64,000 nucleotides of DNA from assembly GCF_003096715.1 (NCBI RefSeq), contig NZ_QEOL01000022.1:1-64000 (forward strand), written 5' to 3'. The notes under the pieces were generated by a model, which saw nothing but the letters and a program-made list of their open reading frames with translations, was not told the DNA's origin and made no database searches. The translations under genes were made by a program, and so were the position numbers. Positions 8,179 to 16,618 of the stretch are shown one piece after another (the first letter of the stretch is position 1; each line of letters starts with the position of its first letter). The stretch comes from Paraburkholderia silvatlantica. Its GTDB lineage: Bacteria; Pseudomonadota; Gammaproteobacteria; Burkholderiales; Burkholderiaceae.

Positions 8179-11100
8179 CCCGCGAGTTCCGCTCGATACC
8201 GCTCGCGCAAGCTGCGCGAACGCTCGTAATTGCGCTCCTTGACGATACCGAAGCCTCGCACCACACCCGGCACGCCAAGCAGACCGACGGCCGCCGCCAG
8301 CGTCTGCGGCGTCAGCTTGCCGAGCACGACGCGCACGTCGTCTTCGAATTCGCCGATCATCGCGCGCTCGATCACGCGGTCGCGCTGCCGTGCGAACGGA
8401 TCGAACCGCGTGCCGCGCAGCGCCTTGCCGTGCTTGAGCACGCGCAGCAGCGGCTCGGCCCACACGCCGCGCAGTGCGATCTTGTTGCGGCGCCCCGTTT
8501 GCGCATCGCGGCGGGTGAGGAGCGGCGGCGCCATGTGGAACGTCTTCTTGCCCGTCGTGCCGTCGAACAGACCGGACAGGTACGCGCCGAAGCCGCCATC
8601 GGTGTGCAGACGCGCAACCTCGTACTCGTCCTTATAGGCAAGCACCTTGAAGTAATGACGCGCTGCCGCTTGCGCAAGCTCACCGCTCGCCCCTTCGATC
8701 CCGCGCTCTGCCTGTGCGACGGCATCGACCAGCGCGCGATAGCGCTTCGCATACGCGGCGTTCTGGTATTGCGCGAGATCGCGCTCGCGCTCGGCCACGA
8801 AGCGCGCGAGATCGAACGGCGCGTTCGCGGCCGCAGCGTCCACTCCCGTCACGCGTTCGAGCGCGCGAGCGTCCTGTGCGATCAAACGTCCCCAGAGGAA
8901 CGCGCGTTCGTTCATCGTCACGGCCGCGCCATTGAGCCCGATTGCGCGCAGGATCGATGCTTCGGAAAGCGGGACGAGGCCCGACTGATACGCGTAGCCC
9001 ACCATCATCATGTTCGCGGCGATGGCGTCGCCGAAAATCGCTTCCGCAGCCGCCGTGCAGTCCCAGAACACCGCGCCATCCGCACCCATCGCGCGCTCTA
9101 TCGCCGCCTGATGGACCGCCTTGCTCACGGGCAGATCGCCGTCGCGCACGAAGTCGGCGGTCGCGTTGATACGCTCGTTCACGATCGCGCGCGCGCCGCT
9201 GGCCGGCAGGCGCGAGAGCGCGCCCGACGATGCCGCCACCACGGCGTCACAGCCCAGCAGCACGTTGGCCGCATGTGCACCGATGCGCGAAGTGGTGATG
9301 AGCCCGCGGCTCTGCGCGATCTGCACGTGGCTCAACACCGCGCCGTTCTTTTGCGCGAGGCCGGTGAAGTCGAGTGTCGAGGCGCCGCGCCCTTCGAGGT
9401 GCGCGGCCATGGCGAGGATCGCGCCGATCGTCACGACGCCCGTGCCACCCACACCGGTCACGACCATGCGCAAATGGTGCTCCAGCGCCTGCGGCACGCG
9501 CGCGGGCGGCGCGAGCGTGGCGCGCAGTTCGGCTTCGATGCGCTGAATGCGGGCGGCGTCCGGGCGCTTCGGCTCCATGCCCTCCACCGTCACGAAGCTC
9601 GGGCAAAAGCCCTTCACGCACGAGGTGTCCTTGTTGCAGCTCGATTGATTGATGGCCCGCTTGCGGCCCAGCTCCGTTTCGAGCGGCTCGATCGCGATGC
9701 AGTTCGACTGCACGGAACAGTCGCCGCAACCTTCGCACACGGCCGGATTGATGACCACACGCGCGGGCGGATCGATCAGCTTGCCGCGCTTGCGGCGGCG
9801 GCGCTTTTCGGCGGCGCAGGTCTGGTCGTAGACGATCACCGAAACGCCCTTCTGCTCGCGCAAGCGGCGTTGCAGCGCGTCGAGCGCGTCGCGGTGCAGG
9901 AGCGTCACGCCCGCCGGCAACACCTGCGAGCCCTTGTACTGCTCGGGGCGATCGGTCACCACGGCGACTTCGTTCACGCCTTCGGCCTGCACCTGTGCCA
10001 CGACGCGATGCACGGTGAGGCCGCCCTCGGCTGGCTGCCCACCGGTCATCGCCACCGCGTCGTTGAAAAGGATCTTGTAGGTGACGTTCGCGCGCGCGGC
10101 CACGGCCTGGCGGATCGCCAGGCTGCCCGAGTGCTGGTAGGTGCCGTCACCGAGATTCACGAACAGATGCGGCATCTCCGTAAAGGTCGACATGCCGACC
10201 CACTGCACGCCTTCGCCGCCCATCTGGCAAAACGTCGCCGTGTTGCCCGCCTCGCCGAGCGCCATGATGTGGCAGCCGATGCCGGCCGCGGCATGCGAGC
10301 CTTCGGGCAGACGCGTCGACGTATTGTGCGGGCAGCCCGCGCAAAAGAACGGCTTGCGGGTGAGCGGTTCGCCCTGCGGCACCTGGGCGAGCGCGATCAC
10401 GCGCGGCGCGCCCAAACGCGCATAGGTTGCGCCCGCGGCGACAGGTGGCACATCGATCTCGACGTGCCGGAAAAACCGTTGCAGCGCGTGCGCAAGCTGC
10501 TCGGGTGCGAACTCCATGGCGGCGGGAAGCAGCGGCTCGCGCTCGCCAAGCGTCTTGCCGTGCACGGAGGGCCGCTCGTCGGCGCGCACATTGAAAAGCG
10601 CCTCCTTGATCTGCCGCTCCACGAACGAGCGCTTCTCCTCCACGACGAAAAGCGCCTGCATGCCGCGCGCAAACGCCTTGAGCCCTTCCGTTTCGAGCGG
10701 CCAGATCATGCCAACCTTATAGAGCCCGATGCCGAGTTGTTCGAGGCGCCCGGACGTGAGCCCCAGCGCCTCGAACGCGGCCAGCACGTCCGCATGCGCC
10801 TTGCCCACCGTGACGATGCCCACGCGCGCCTGCGCGGGGCGCAGCAACGCGCGGTCGAGCGGATTGGCGCGCATGAAGGCGAGCGCGGCGGGCAGGCGTT
10901 CTTCGAGCACGCGGCGCTCCAGCTCGGCGCGCTCCGCGGGCCAGCGCAATTGCGGGTCGTAATTGAAGCCGCGCTGCGCCGGCACCGCGATGTCCTCGGG
11001 CAAACGCAACAGCGGGCCGCGGCCCACGGACATCGAGCGGCCGCTTTCCACGGTCTCCGTAATCGCCTTGAAACCGACCCACAGCCCGCTGAAACGCGAA

Positions 11101-11696
11101 AGCGCATAGCCCGTGAGCCCGTACTCGATGTACTCCGCAACCGTGGCCGGAAAGAGAATCGGCATCATCGCACCTTCGAAGACGTGGTCCGTCTGGTGCG
11201 GAAACATCGACGACTGCGCCGCGTGGTCGTCGCCTGCCACCGCCAGCACGCCGCCGTGCCGTGCGGTGCCGAGCATGTTGGCATTGCGAAAGACGTCGCC
11301 GGTACGGTCCACGCCCGGCCCCTTGCCGTACCACATCGAGTACACGCCTTCCACACGCTTGCCGTGAAACGCGTCGAGTTGCTGGGCGCCCCACAGCATG
11401 GTCGCGCCAAGGTCTTCGTTCAGACCCGGCTCGAAGCGCACGTCGAAGTCCGCGAGCAGCGCCTTCTGGCGCCACAGTTCCTGATCGAATCCGCCGAGCG
11501 GCGAGCCGCGATAGCCGGAAACGAGACCTGCCGTTTTCAGCCCGGCAAGCCGGTCCGCGCGCGCCTGTTCGATCAGGATGCGCACGAGCGCCTGGGTGCC
11601 GGTGAGAAAGACCGCGCCGTCCTCGCGCAGGTAACGGTCTTCGAGGCGATAGTCCGTATCGATCTGGCGGTCGGTCTCGACGGCTCGCATGTTCAT
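8166..11696 (-). CDS. fused indolepyruvate ferredoxin oxidoreductase
   Basis: 1176 residues, the length of the single-chain form found in Burkholderia and other aerobes, in which the alpha, beta and gamma parts of the archaeal enzyme are joined. The N-terminal half has the pyruvate-ferredoxin-oxidoreductase-like domain (LIEQARADRLAGLKTAGLVS). The middle has the thiamine-diphosphate domain with CAGCPHNTSTRLPEGSHAAA and GIGCHIMALGE. A ferredoxin-like segment carries CEGCGDCSVQSNC and further cysteines, and the C-terminal part has the gamma domain (VTGVGGTGVVTIGAILAMAA). It should decarboxylate aryl pyruvates to aryl-acetyl-CoA in the cytoplasm. GGAG precedes the ATG at 11696. The Lrp gene is divergent from it. 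Confidence 0.93.
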   Translation of the reverse strand: MNMRAVETDRQIDTDYRLEDRYLREDGAVFLTGTQALVRILIEQARADRLAGLKTAGLVSGYRGSPLGGFDQELWRQKALLADFDVRFEPGLNEDLGATMLWGAQQLDAFHGKRVEGVYSMWYGKGPGVDRTGDVFRNANMLGTARHGGVLAVAGDDHAAQSSMFPHQTDHVFEGAMMPILFPATVAEYIEYGLTGYALSRFSGLWVGFKAITETVESGRSMSVGRGPLLRLPEDIAVPAQRGFNYDPQLRWPAERAELERRVLEERLPAALAFMRANPLDRALLRPAQARVGIVTVGKAHADVLAAFEALGLTSGRLEQLGIGLYKVGMIWPLETEGLKAFARGMQALFVVEEKRSFVERQIKEALFNVRADERPSVHGKTLGEREPLLPAAMEFAPEQLAHALQRFFRHVEIDVPPVAAGATYARLGAPRVIALAQVPQGEPLTRKPFFCAGCPHNTSTRLPEGSHAAAGIGCHIMALGEAGNTATFCQMGGEGVQWVGMSTFTEMPHLFVNLGDGTYQHSGSLAIRQAVAARANVTYKILFNDAVAMTGGQPAEGGLTVHRVVAQVQAEGVNEVAVVTDRPEQYKGSQVLPAGVTLLHRDALDALQRRLREQKGVSVIVYDQTCAAEKRRRRKRGKLIDPPARVVINPAVCEGCGDCSVQSNCIAIEPLETELGRKRAINQSSCNKDTSCVKGFCPSFVTVEGMEPKRPDAARIQRIEAELRATLAPPARVPQALEHHLRMVVTGVGGTGVVTIGAILAMAAHLEGRGASTLDFTGLAQKNGAVLSHVQIAQSRGLITTSRIGAHAANVLLGCDAVVAASSGALSRLPASGARAIVNERINATADFVRDGDLPVSKAVHQAAIERAMGADGAVFWDCTAAAEAIFGDAIAANMMMVGYAYQSGLVPLSEASILRAIGLNGAAVTMNERAFLWGRLIAQDARALERVTGVDAAAANAPFDLARFVAERERDLAQYQNAAYAKRYRALVDAVAQAERGIEGASGELAQAAARHYFKVLAYKDEYEVARLHTDGGFGAYLSGLFDGTTGKKTFHMAPPLLTRRDAQTGRRNKIALRGVWAEPLLRVLKHGKALRGTRFDPFARQRDRVIERAMIGEFEDDVRVVLGKLTPQTLAAAVGLLGVPGVVRGFGIVKERNYERSRSLRERYRAELAGKIV

Positions 11697-11837
11697 GGTT
11701 GTCTCCGCTGTTCGGCTTGTGGGTATTAGCGGATTCTAGGTAGCCAATAGCGGCGATTCGTGCCAAACTGAGCCACGGAATACTCGTAAATTAGCAACAC
11801 TCGCCCTAAATTCACCTTTCTCAGGGAAACCTGGCCA
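11697..11837. promoter_or_regulatory. divergent promoter region, oxidoreductase / Lrp
   Basis: 141 bp between the ferredoxin oxidoreductase (minus) and the Lrp/AsnC regulator (plus), with AT-rich patches near 11720-11750 and 11780-11820. Lrp proteins commonly bind such shared regions, so it is the likely operator for both genes. No clean inverted repeat was found by eye. Confidence 0.4.
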
Positions 11838-12311
11838 ATGAAATTCGACCGCGTGGATGTGGCCATCCTGCACGCCCTGCAGCGCGACGCTCACGTGAAG
11901 TCCGCCGACCTCGCGGAATCGCTCGGGCTTTCGCTCTCGCCGTTCTACCGGCGCATCCGCATGCTCGAAGAGCGTGGCGTCATCACGCAGTACGTTACGT
12001 TGCTCGACCAGGAGAAGGCTGGCTTTCCTGTCAACGCGTATGTGTCGGTAGCGATCGAGAAGAAGAACGAGACACGGCTAGCCGCGTTCGAGCGCGCGAT
12101 CTCGAACTGCGACGAAGTGATGGAGTGTTATTTGATGACGGGCGCGTTCGACTACATGCTGCGCGTGGTGGCGAGCGATATCGCGGGCATCGAGCGTTTC
12201 GTCATGACGCGCCTCACCAAGATCGAGGGCGTGCGTGACATTCATACTTCCGTGGCGCTGCGCCGCGTGGAGTATAAAACCGAACTGCCGGTGCGCGTGC
12301 GCGACGAGTGA
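11838..12311 (+). CDS. Lrp/AsnC-family transcriptional regulator
   Basis: 157 residues. The AsnC-type helix-turn-helix occupies residues 5-60 (VDVAILHALQRDAHVKSADL, SLSPFYRRIRMLEERGVITQ), joined to a C-terminal RAM/AsnC ligand-binding domain (about 70-145; VMECYLMTGAFDYMLRVVAS, MTRLTKIEGVRDIHTSVALR). Members of this family usually sense amino acids. It is transcribed away from the indolepyruvate oxidoreductase gene, whose substrates derive from aromatic amino acids, so it is the best candidate for that gene's regulator. This link is from position only. Confidence 0.94.
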   Translation: MKFDRVDVAILHALQRDAHVKSADLAESLGLSLSPFYRRIRMLEERGVITQYVTLLDQEKAGFPVNAYVSVAIEKKNETRLAAFERAISNCDEVMECYLMTGAFDYMLRVVASDIAGIERFVMTRLTKIEGVRDIHTSVALRRVEYKTELPVRVRDE

Positions 12312-12389
12312 CACGCAGCGCATCACCGCGGTTCAGTCAGGAGGTCGAAGGAATCACCGCTTGATCCACGCCTTTACACCCTCACGCCC

Positions 12390-13346
12390 TCATGCCTTTT
12401 GCCCCGTCTTGCGCGCCGCTCGCAACGGCTTCGCGGCGGCTGTGGCGGCGCGCGTCTCCCGCTCGCGCACGTGAGCTTCGCGGGTTGAACGCAGCGCGTC
12501 GAGCCGGCCCTCGAGCATGCCCACCTGGTGGCGTAAATCGCCCAGTTGCGCCTGCAATGCCTGAATTTCGGCGCGCGCGCTTTCTTCGGTGCGCGCCGCG
12601 CGCTGCGTGGCGGTTTCGGCGTCGCGCTGCAACCGCGCGTTGGCCGTGCGCTCGCGCTCGATTTCGAGCTGGGCGCGCTTCTCCGCCGCCTGCCAGCGTG
12701 TTTCCGCGAGTTCGGCGCTTGCGCGCAGCCTGTCGCGTTCGGCCGCGAAGTCGGCGCGCGCCTGGGTGAGCGCCGTGTCGCGTTCGCCGCCCGCTTCGCG
12801 CTCGCGCGCCAGTTCCGCTTCGAGTGCGCCGCGCGTGGCGGCCGCGGCGGCTTGCGCCTGTTCCAGTTCCTGGATGCGCACCTGCGCCGTGAGCAGCGCG
12901 GCGGTGCGCTGTTCGAGCGCCACCTCCGTGTGCGCCAGGTCCGCGCGCACGGCGGCCGTTACGCCTTCCGCGGCGCGGCGTGCGTCCTCCACTTCCCGCC
13001 GCAGCGCTTCGAGCGACGCCTGCGCGGCCGCCGTGGCGCGCGTCCAGAGCGCGCCGATGAGTTCGCCGGCGGCCCCCCGCAGTTCCTCGGGCAGATCGGC
13101 GTGCTCGATACGCACGCGGCTCTTCTCGCGCAGCGTGGCCCAAAACTCCGAAAGCACTGCCGTAGGCGTGCTCATGCTGCCGCGGCGCACGAGCTGATAG
13201 AGCCGGTTGGCCGTGGGCGTGATGCCGTAACGGAAGAACATCAGCGCGCACACTTCGCGATACAGCTCGCGTGTTTTGGGAAACTCGGCCTTGAGGCGTT
13301 CGATCTCGGCGGCGAGGCGTACTTCGTCGGGGGCGACGTCGGTCAT
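12390..13346 (-). CDS. KfrA-like N-terminal domain coiled-coil protein
   Basis: 318 residues from the ATG at 13346; a GTG at 13430 would add 28 residues of low-complexity sequence and is less likely. Residues 1-110 match the KfrA N-terminal DNA-binding domain (FRYGITPTANRLYQLVRRGS, PTAVLSEFWATLREKSRVRI). From about 125 to 300 the chain is a continuous Glu/Arg/Ala-rich coiled coil (for example EALRREVEDARRAAEGVTAA), ending in a basic tail KPLRAARKTGQKA. KfrA was described as a plasmid partition-associated repressor; chromosomal relatives are common in Burkholderiaceae and have no settled role. Nothing plasmid-like surrounds this copy, so nucleoid or chromosome organisation is only a guess. Confidence 0.85.
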   Translation of the reverse strand: MTDVAPDEVRLAAEIERLKAEFPKTRELYREVCALMFFRYGITPTANRLYQLVRRGSMSTPTAVLSEFWATLREKSRVRIEHADLPEELRGAAGELIGALWTRATAAAQASLEALRREVEDARRAAEGVTAAVRADLAHTEVALEQRTAALLTAQVRIQELEQAQAAAAATRGALEAELAREREAGGERDTALTQARADFAAERDRLRASAELAETRWQAAEKRAQLEIERERTANARLQRDAETATQRAARTEESARAEIQALQAQLGDLRHQVGMLEGRLDALRSTREAHVRERETRAATAAAKPLRAARKTGQKA

Positions 13347-13850
13347 GAGGGGCAGTGCGGGGCTGGAATGCGTCGATATTACAACGTAAAGCGTACGATT
13401 CCTACCGCCAATGCCAGTAGGAAGCGGCACTTACCCGGCCGGATAGCGCGTGAAAATTATAGAATCCCTGCATTGCGCTTGCTAAACTATTAAAGCGAAT
13501 CCAGACGCGACAATAATCTGAATTAATTGCACGCTTTTTTATCAGGCTGCGTAATTTAGGTTATCTAATGAATCGGCGAGGCCCAGTGGCTGCCTGGGTA
13601 ACGATCCAGACTGTCACGACGCGCTCGCCGCCCGGTCCCTCGCGGTCCGGCCACAGGCGGCCCCACGCCGCCCTTTGCGAAAGCCCTTCCTTCCCGCTTT
13701 CCCGACCGGACGCACGCCGCGTCACGCGCGTGCGTAAGCCGCATTGATTCGACCATCGAAGCGGTCGCCTGCAGTTCCGTTCAGTCCATGAAAACGCACG
13801 CCCTGCCATTGGCGCGCGCTTGTCCGATCCGTTGAATTGAGAGGTGTGCC
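13347..13850. promoter_or_regulatory. 504-bp intergenic region, KfrA-like / BBE oxidase
   Basis: No gene is supported here; the open frames on both strands are Arg-rich shadows. Bases 13450-13575 are strikingly AT-rich for this genome (for example ctaaactattaaagcgaatc and gaattaattgcacg) and probably hold the promoter and operator of the KfrA-like gene. The rest, to the plus-strand ATG at 13851, is ordinary GC-rich spacer; GAGAGGTGTGCC just before that ATG is a fair ribosome site. Confidence 0.45.
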
Positions 13851-15257
13851 ATGTCCAGCCTGTCGAGCGAATCCATCGCCACACTAAAAAGCGCGCTGCG
13901 AGGCGTTGCCCTGCAACCTGGCGACGCCGCCTACGAAGAAGCCCGGCAAATCTGGAACGCGATGATCGAGCGCCGCCCCGCGCTCATCGTGCGCTGCCGC
14001 GGTTGCGCCGACGTGCGCCAGACCGTGGCGCTCGCGCGTGAATCCGGGCTGCCGCTCGCCGTGCGCGGCGGCGGACACAATATCGCGGGCAGCGCGCTGT
14101 GCGACGGCGGCATCGTCATCGATCTCTCGCCGATGAAGTCGGTCAGAGTCGAGCCTGCCACGCGCCGCGCGTATGTGGAGCCAGGCGCCACGCTGCACGA
14201 CTTCGACCATGAAGCGCAGGCGTTCGGCCTCGCCACGCCGCTCGGCATCAATTCGACTACGGGCGTGGCCGGTCTCACGCTGGGCGGCGGCTTCGGCTGG
14301 CTGAGCCGGCGCTTCGGCATGTCGGTCGACAACCTCGTCGCCGCCGACGTCGTGACCGCCGACGGCAATCTGCTGCGCGCGAGCGCGGAAGAAAACGCCG
14401 ACCTCTTCTGGGCGCTTCGCGGCGGCGGCGGCAACTTCGGCGTGGTGACGATGTTCGAGTTCTCGCTTCACCCCGTCGGCCCCGAGATCTACGGCGGGCT
14501 GGTCGTGCTGCCGTTCGACGCCGCGAAAGAAGCGCTCACGCACTACCGCGAGGCGGTCGACGCGATGCCCGAAGACCTGACCGTGTGGAGCGTGTCCCGT
14601 CTCGCACCGCCGCTGCCTTTCCTGCCGCCCGAGGTTCACGGCAAGCCGGTCATCGTGTTCGCGATCTGCTATTCGGGGCCGCCGGAAAACGGGCCGAACG
14701 CGGTGGACGCGGTGCGGCGTTTCGGCAAGCCTTGTGGCGAACATCTCGGGCCGATGCCCTACGCCGCGTGGCAGCAGGCGTTCGATCCGCTGCTCACGCC
14801 GGGCGCGCGCAACTACTGGAAATCGCACAATCTCGCCGCGTTGCCCGACGGTCTCATCGACACGCTGATCGATGCCATCGCCACGCTGCCCTCGCCCGAG
14901 TGCGAAATATTCTTCGGGCAGATCGGCGGCGCGACGCAGCGCGTCGCGTCCGATGCGATGGCCTACCCGAGTCGCGACGCGCTCTACGTCATGAACGTGC
15001 ACGGCCGCTGGACCGATCCCGCCGACGACGCCCGCTGCGTCGCCTGGGCACGCGGCTTCTTCGAAGCTTCCGCGCCGTATGCGCTCGGCAGCGTCTACGT
15101 GAACTTCCTCACCGACGACGAACGCACGCGCGTCGAGGCCGCCTATGGTCCGAACATGAGCCGCCTCGTCGCTGTCAAGACGCGTTACGACCCGCACAAT
15201 CTTTTCCGCCACAACCAGAACATCCGGCCAGAAGGGCCGGCCGAGGGAGGGCAGTAA
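13851..15257 (+). CDS. FAD-binding oxidoreductase, BBE-like
   Basis: 468 residues, the normal size for bacterial berberine-bridge-like oxidases (FAD_binding_4 plus BBE domain). The FAD-linking His lies in VRGGGHNIAGSALCDGG (His at about 76). The second loop reads LTLGGGFGWLSRRFGMSVDN; the Cys that makes the bicovalent bond in some members is absent, so flavin attachment should be through His alone. The C-terminal BBE signature VKTRYDPHNLFRHNQNI is intact. There is no signal peptide, so it is cytoplasmic. The substrate is not predictable; relatives oxidise sugars, alcohols or alkaloid-like compounds with O2. A GYD-domain gene follows 34 bp later. Confidence 0.92.
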   Translation: MSSLSSESIATLKSALRGVALQPGDAAYEEARQIWNAMIERRPALIVRCRGCADVRQTVALARESGLPLAVRGGGHNIAGSALCDGGIVIDLSPMKSVRVEPATRRAYVEPGATLHDFDHEAQAFGLATPLGINSTTGVAGLTLGGGFGWLSRRFGMSVDNLVAADVVTADGNLLRASAEENADLFWALRGGGGNFGVVTMFEFSLHPVGPEIYGGLVVLPFDAAKEALTHYREAVDAMPEDLTVWSVSRLAPPLPFLPPEVHGKPVIVFAICYSGPPENGPNAVDAVRRFGKPCGEHLGPMPYAAWQQAFDPLLTPGARNYWKSHNLAALPDGLIDTLIDAIATLPSPECEIFFGQIGGATQRVASDAMAYPSRDALYVMNVHGRWTDPADDARCVAWARGFFEASAPYALGSVYVNFLTDDERTRVEAAYGPNMSRLVAVKTRYDPHNLFRHNQNIRPEGPAEGGQ

Positions 15258-15291
15258 TCCGCGTTTCGACGTCATCGTAAGGAGAATCGTC

Positions 15292-15585
15292 ATGTCGACT
15301 TATGTGGTGCTTGCGCAGTTCACCGACCAGGGTATCCGCGCTGTCAGGAACAGCGCGCAGCGGGCCGGGCAGGCCGCGGAACTCGCCAAAACGTTCGGCT
15401 GCGAAATGAAGCAGATCTACTGGACGCTCGGGAAATACGACATCGTCACGGTCATCGACGCGCCCGACGAGCAAAGCTTCATGGCCTTCGGCCTCGCGCT
15501 CGGGTCGCTCGGCAATATCCGCACGCAAACGCTGCGCGCCTTGAGCAAGGACGAGTTCACGGCGGTTCTCGGCAAGCTCAATTAA
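15292..15585 (+). CDS. GYD domain-containing protein
   Basis: 97 residues covering the entire GYD family (PF08734 type): YVVLAQFTDQGIRAVRNSAQ, then MKQIYWTLGKYDIVTVIDAP and AFGLALGSLGNIRTQTLRAL. The fold is expected to be a ferredoxin-like alpha/beta barrel monomer. The function is unknown. AAGGAG lies seven bases before the ATG. It is probably cotranscribed with the flavin oxidase upstream, and a hairpin shortly after its stop suggests the transcript ends here. Confidence 0.9.
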   Translation: MSTYVVLAQFTDQGIRAVRNSAQRAGQAAELAKTFGCEMKQIYWTLGKYDIVTVIDAPDEQSFMAFGLALGSLGNIRTQTLRALSKDEFTAVLGKLN

Positions 15586-15596
15586 AGCGCGCCGGC

Positions 15597-15622
15597 GCGC
15601 GGCACCCGGGCCGGTGCCGCGC
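15597..15622 (+). terminator. possible terminator hairpin after the GYD gene
   Basis: A perfect 10-bp stem, gcgcggcacc / ggtgccgcgc, with loop cgggcc, starts 12 bases after the GYD stop codon. The following bases are only moderately T-rich (cgccgctcatcattcttc), so intrinsic termination is plausible but not certain. Confidence 0.5.
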
Positions 15623-15864
15623 CGCCGCTCATCATTCTTCACACTTATGCGGGTGCTGCGCGCCGCATGCGCGGCGCATTTCCCCGCCGGATTGGGGAAG
15701 CAGTTCTCTGCCCGAACCCGCCATCGCGTGCGAGCGCCCTTCCGGGAAGCGGCATTGCACGAGCGAAGTCTTTCTTTTTGGCAAACGTTTGCCGCCCGGG
15801 TATCAAGTCCGTGCGCGCGAGGCCGACAACGCGTACATCGCCACGAATTTTTGGAGACCCGGCC

Positions 15865-16239
15865 GTGACGCGCGTTTGGCTTTTACTTGCCGTAATGGTT
15901 GTGACAGGCTGCGCGCAACTGCAGCCGCCCGCCACGGCACAAACCGGGAAACCCGCCGTGTCGAACGTCATCATGAAGTTCGACATTCCCGCCGATGCGC
16001 TGGGCGCGCACGACCCGCAGCTGAGCGCGGTGCTCGCCAAGGCGGGCGCGCTCGCCGCCGCGCAGAAGCAACCCACCGTGATCCGCGTGACGGCGCTTGG
16101 CCAGGACTTCAAGTACATCAATCAGGCCATCTGGCGGGGCGTGCCCGCGCAAGGGCCCAAGCCCGCGCTCGAAAACCTGACGGCTGGCGCGAACCAGACG
16201 TACAGCGTCTCGATCGAGCCGTTGCATGCGGGGAGCTGA
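15865..16239 (+). CDS. small predicted lipoprotein
   Basis: 124 residues from a GTG start at 15865, supported by GGAG eight bases upstream and by the signal peptide starting right there: VTRVWLLLAVMVVTGCAQLQ, with lipobox VTGC. An in-frame ATG at 15667 would bury the signal sequence inside a basic extension and is rejected. The mature part (VSNVIMKFDIPADALGAHDP, GQDFKYINQAIWRGVPAQG) belongs to no family I recognise. It opens a run of three closely spaced exported-protein genes ending in a lytic transglycosylase. Confidence 0.72.
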   Translation: MTRVWLLLAVMVVTGCAQLQPPATAQTGKPAVSNVIMKFDIPADALGAHDPQLSAVLAKAGALAAAQKQPTVIRVTALGQDFKYINQAIWRGVPAQGPKPALENLTAGANQTYSVSIEPLHAGS

Positions 16240-16243
16240 CACG

Positions 16244-16582
16244 ATGCGTCCGATCGTTTTCGCCGCCGCGTTCGGCTTTTGTTGCGCCGCCTGGGCGGGC
16301 CAACCCGCCGCCAGCGCACCTGCCACTGGCACCGTCGTTGCCGCTGCCGCCGCACCCGCCGCCGACAAGGTCTACCCGCCGCTACCCTCGCTCGCCATGC
16401 TGCCGCCCGCCGCGGGCGACGACGATGAGCTTCCCGCGCCGCATTCGACCTCGCACAGGAAGAAGGTATGTCAGCGCGACTGCCACTGTGCCATGCCCAC
16501 GCCGCGCCTCGTCGTCTCCGACGCTTCGCGCGCCTATCTCAAGGACATCGAGCAGCAACTCGATTCCGCTCTCGCGCAGTGA
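16244..16582 (+). CDS. small exported protein with Cys cluster
   Basis: 112 residues from the ATG at 16244, with GGAG eight bases upstream and only four bases after the previous stop. A signal peptide ends near AAWAGQPA (about residue 18). The mature protein starts with an Ala/Pro-rich segment, then the motif KKVCQRDCHCAMP (C-x3-C-x-C) at about 74-86 and a helical tail LKDIEQQLDSALAQ. I do not recognise the family. The cysteines may form disulphides in the periplasm or bind a metal. Its setting between a lipoprotein and a lytic transglycosylase suggests part of an envelope assembly, but this is inference. Confidence 0.68.
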   Translation: MRPIVFAAAFGFCCAAWAGQPAASAPATGTVVAAAAAPAADKVYPPLPSLAMLPPAAGDDDELPAPHSTSHRKKVCQRDCHCAMPTPRLVVSDASRAYLKDIEQQLDSALAQ

Positions 16583-16618
16583 CGTCGCGCATTGACGCCC
16601 AACCCGGAGCTTCGACCC

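Noticed and set aside
8430-11729. A 1099-codon plus-strand open frame opposite the indolepyruvate oxidoreductase gene, and similar long frames at 2620-4635 (minus) and 40661-44284 (minus).
   Set aside because: They are antisense shadows in GC-rich coding DNA: Arg/His/Ala-rich, no recognisable motif, and they lie over genes with clear family signatures.
13561-13884. Minus-strand frame of 107 codons upstream of the flavin oxidase.
   Set aside because: Composition is typical of a shadow frame and it overlaps the oxidase start; no ribosome site.
15667-16239. A longer 190-residue version of the small lipoprotein starting at 15667.
   Set aside because: It would bury a clear signal peptide and lipobox; the GTG at 15865 has a good ribosome site.
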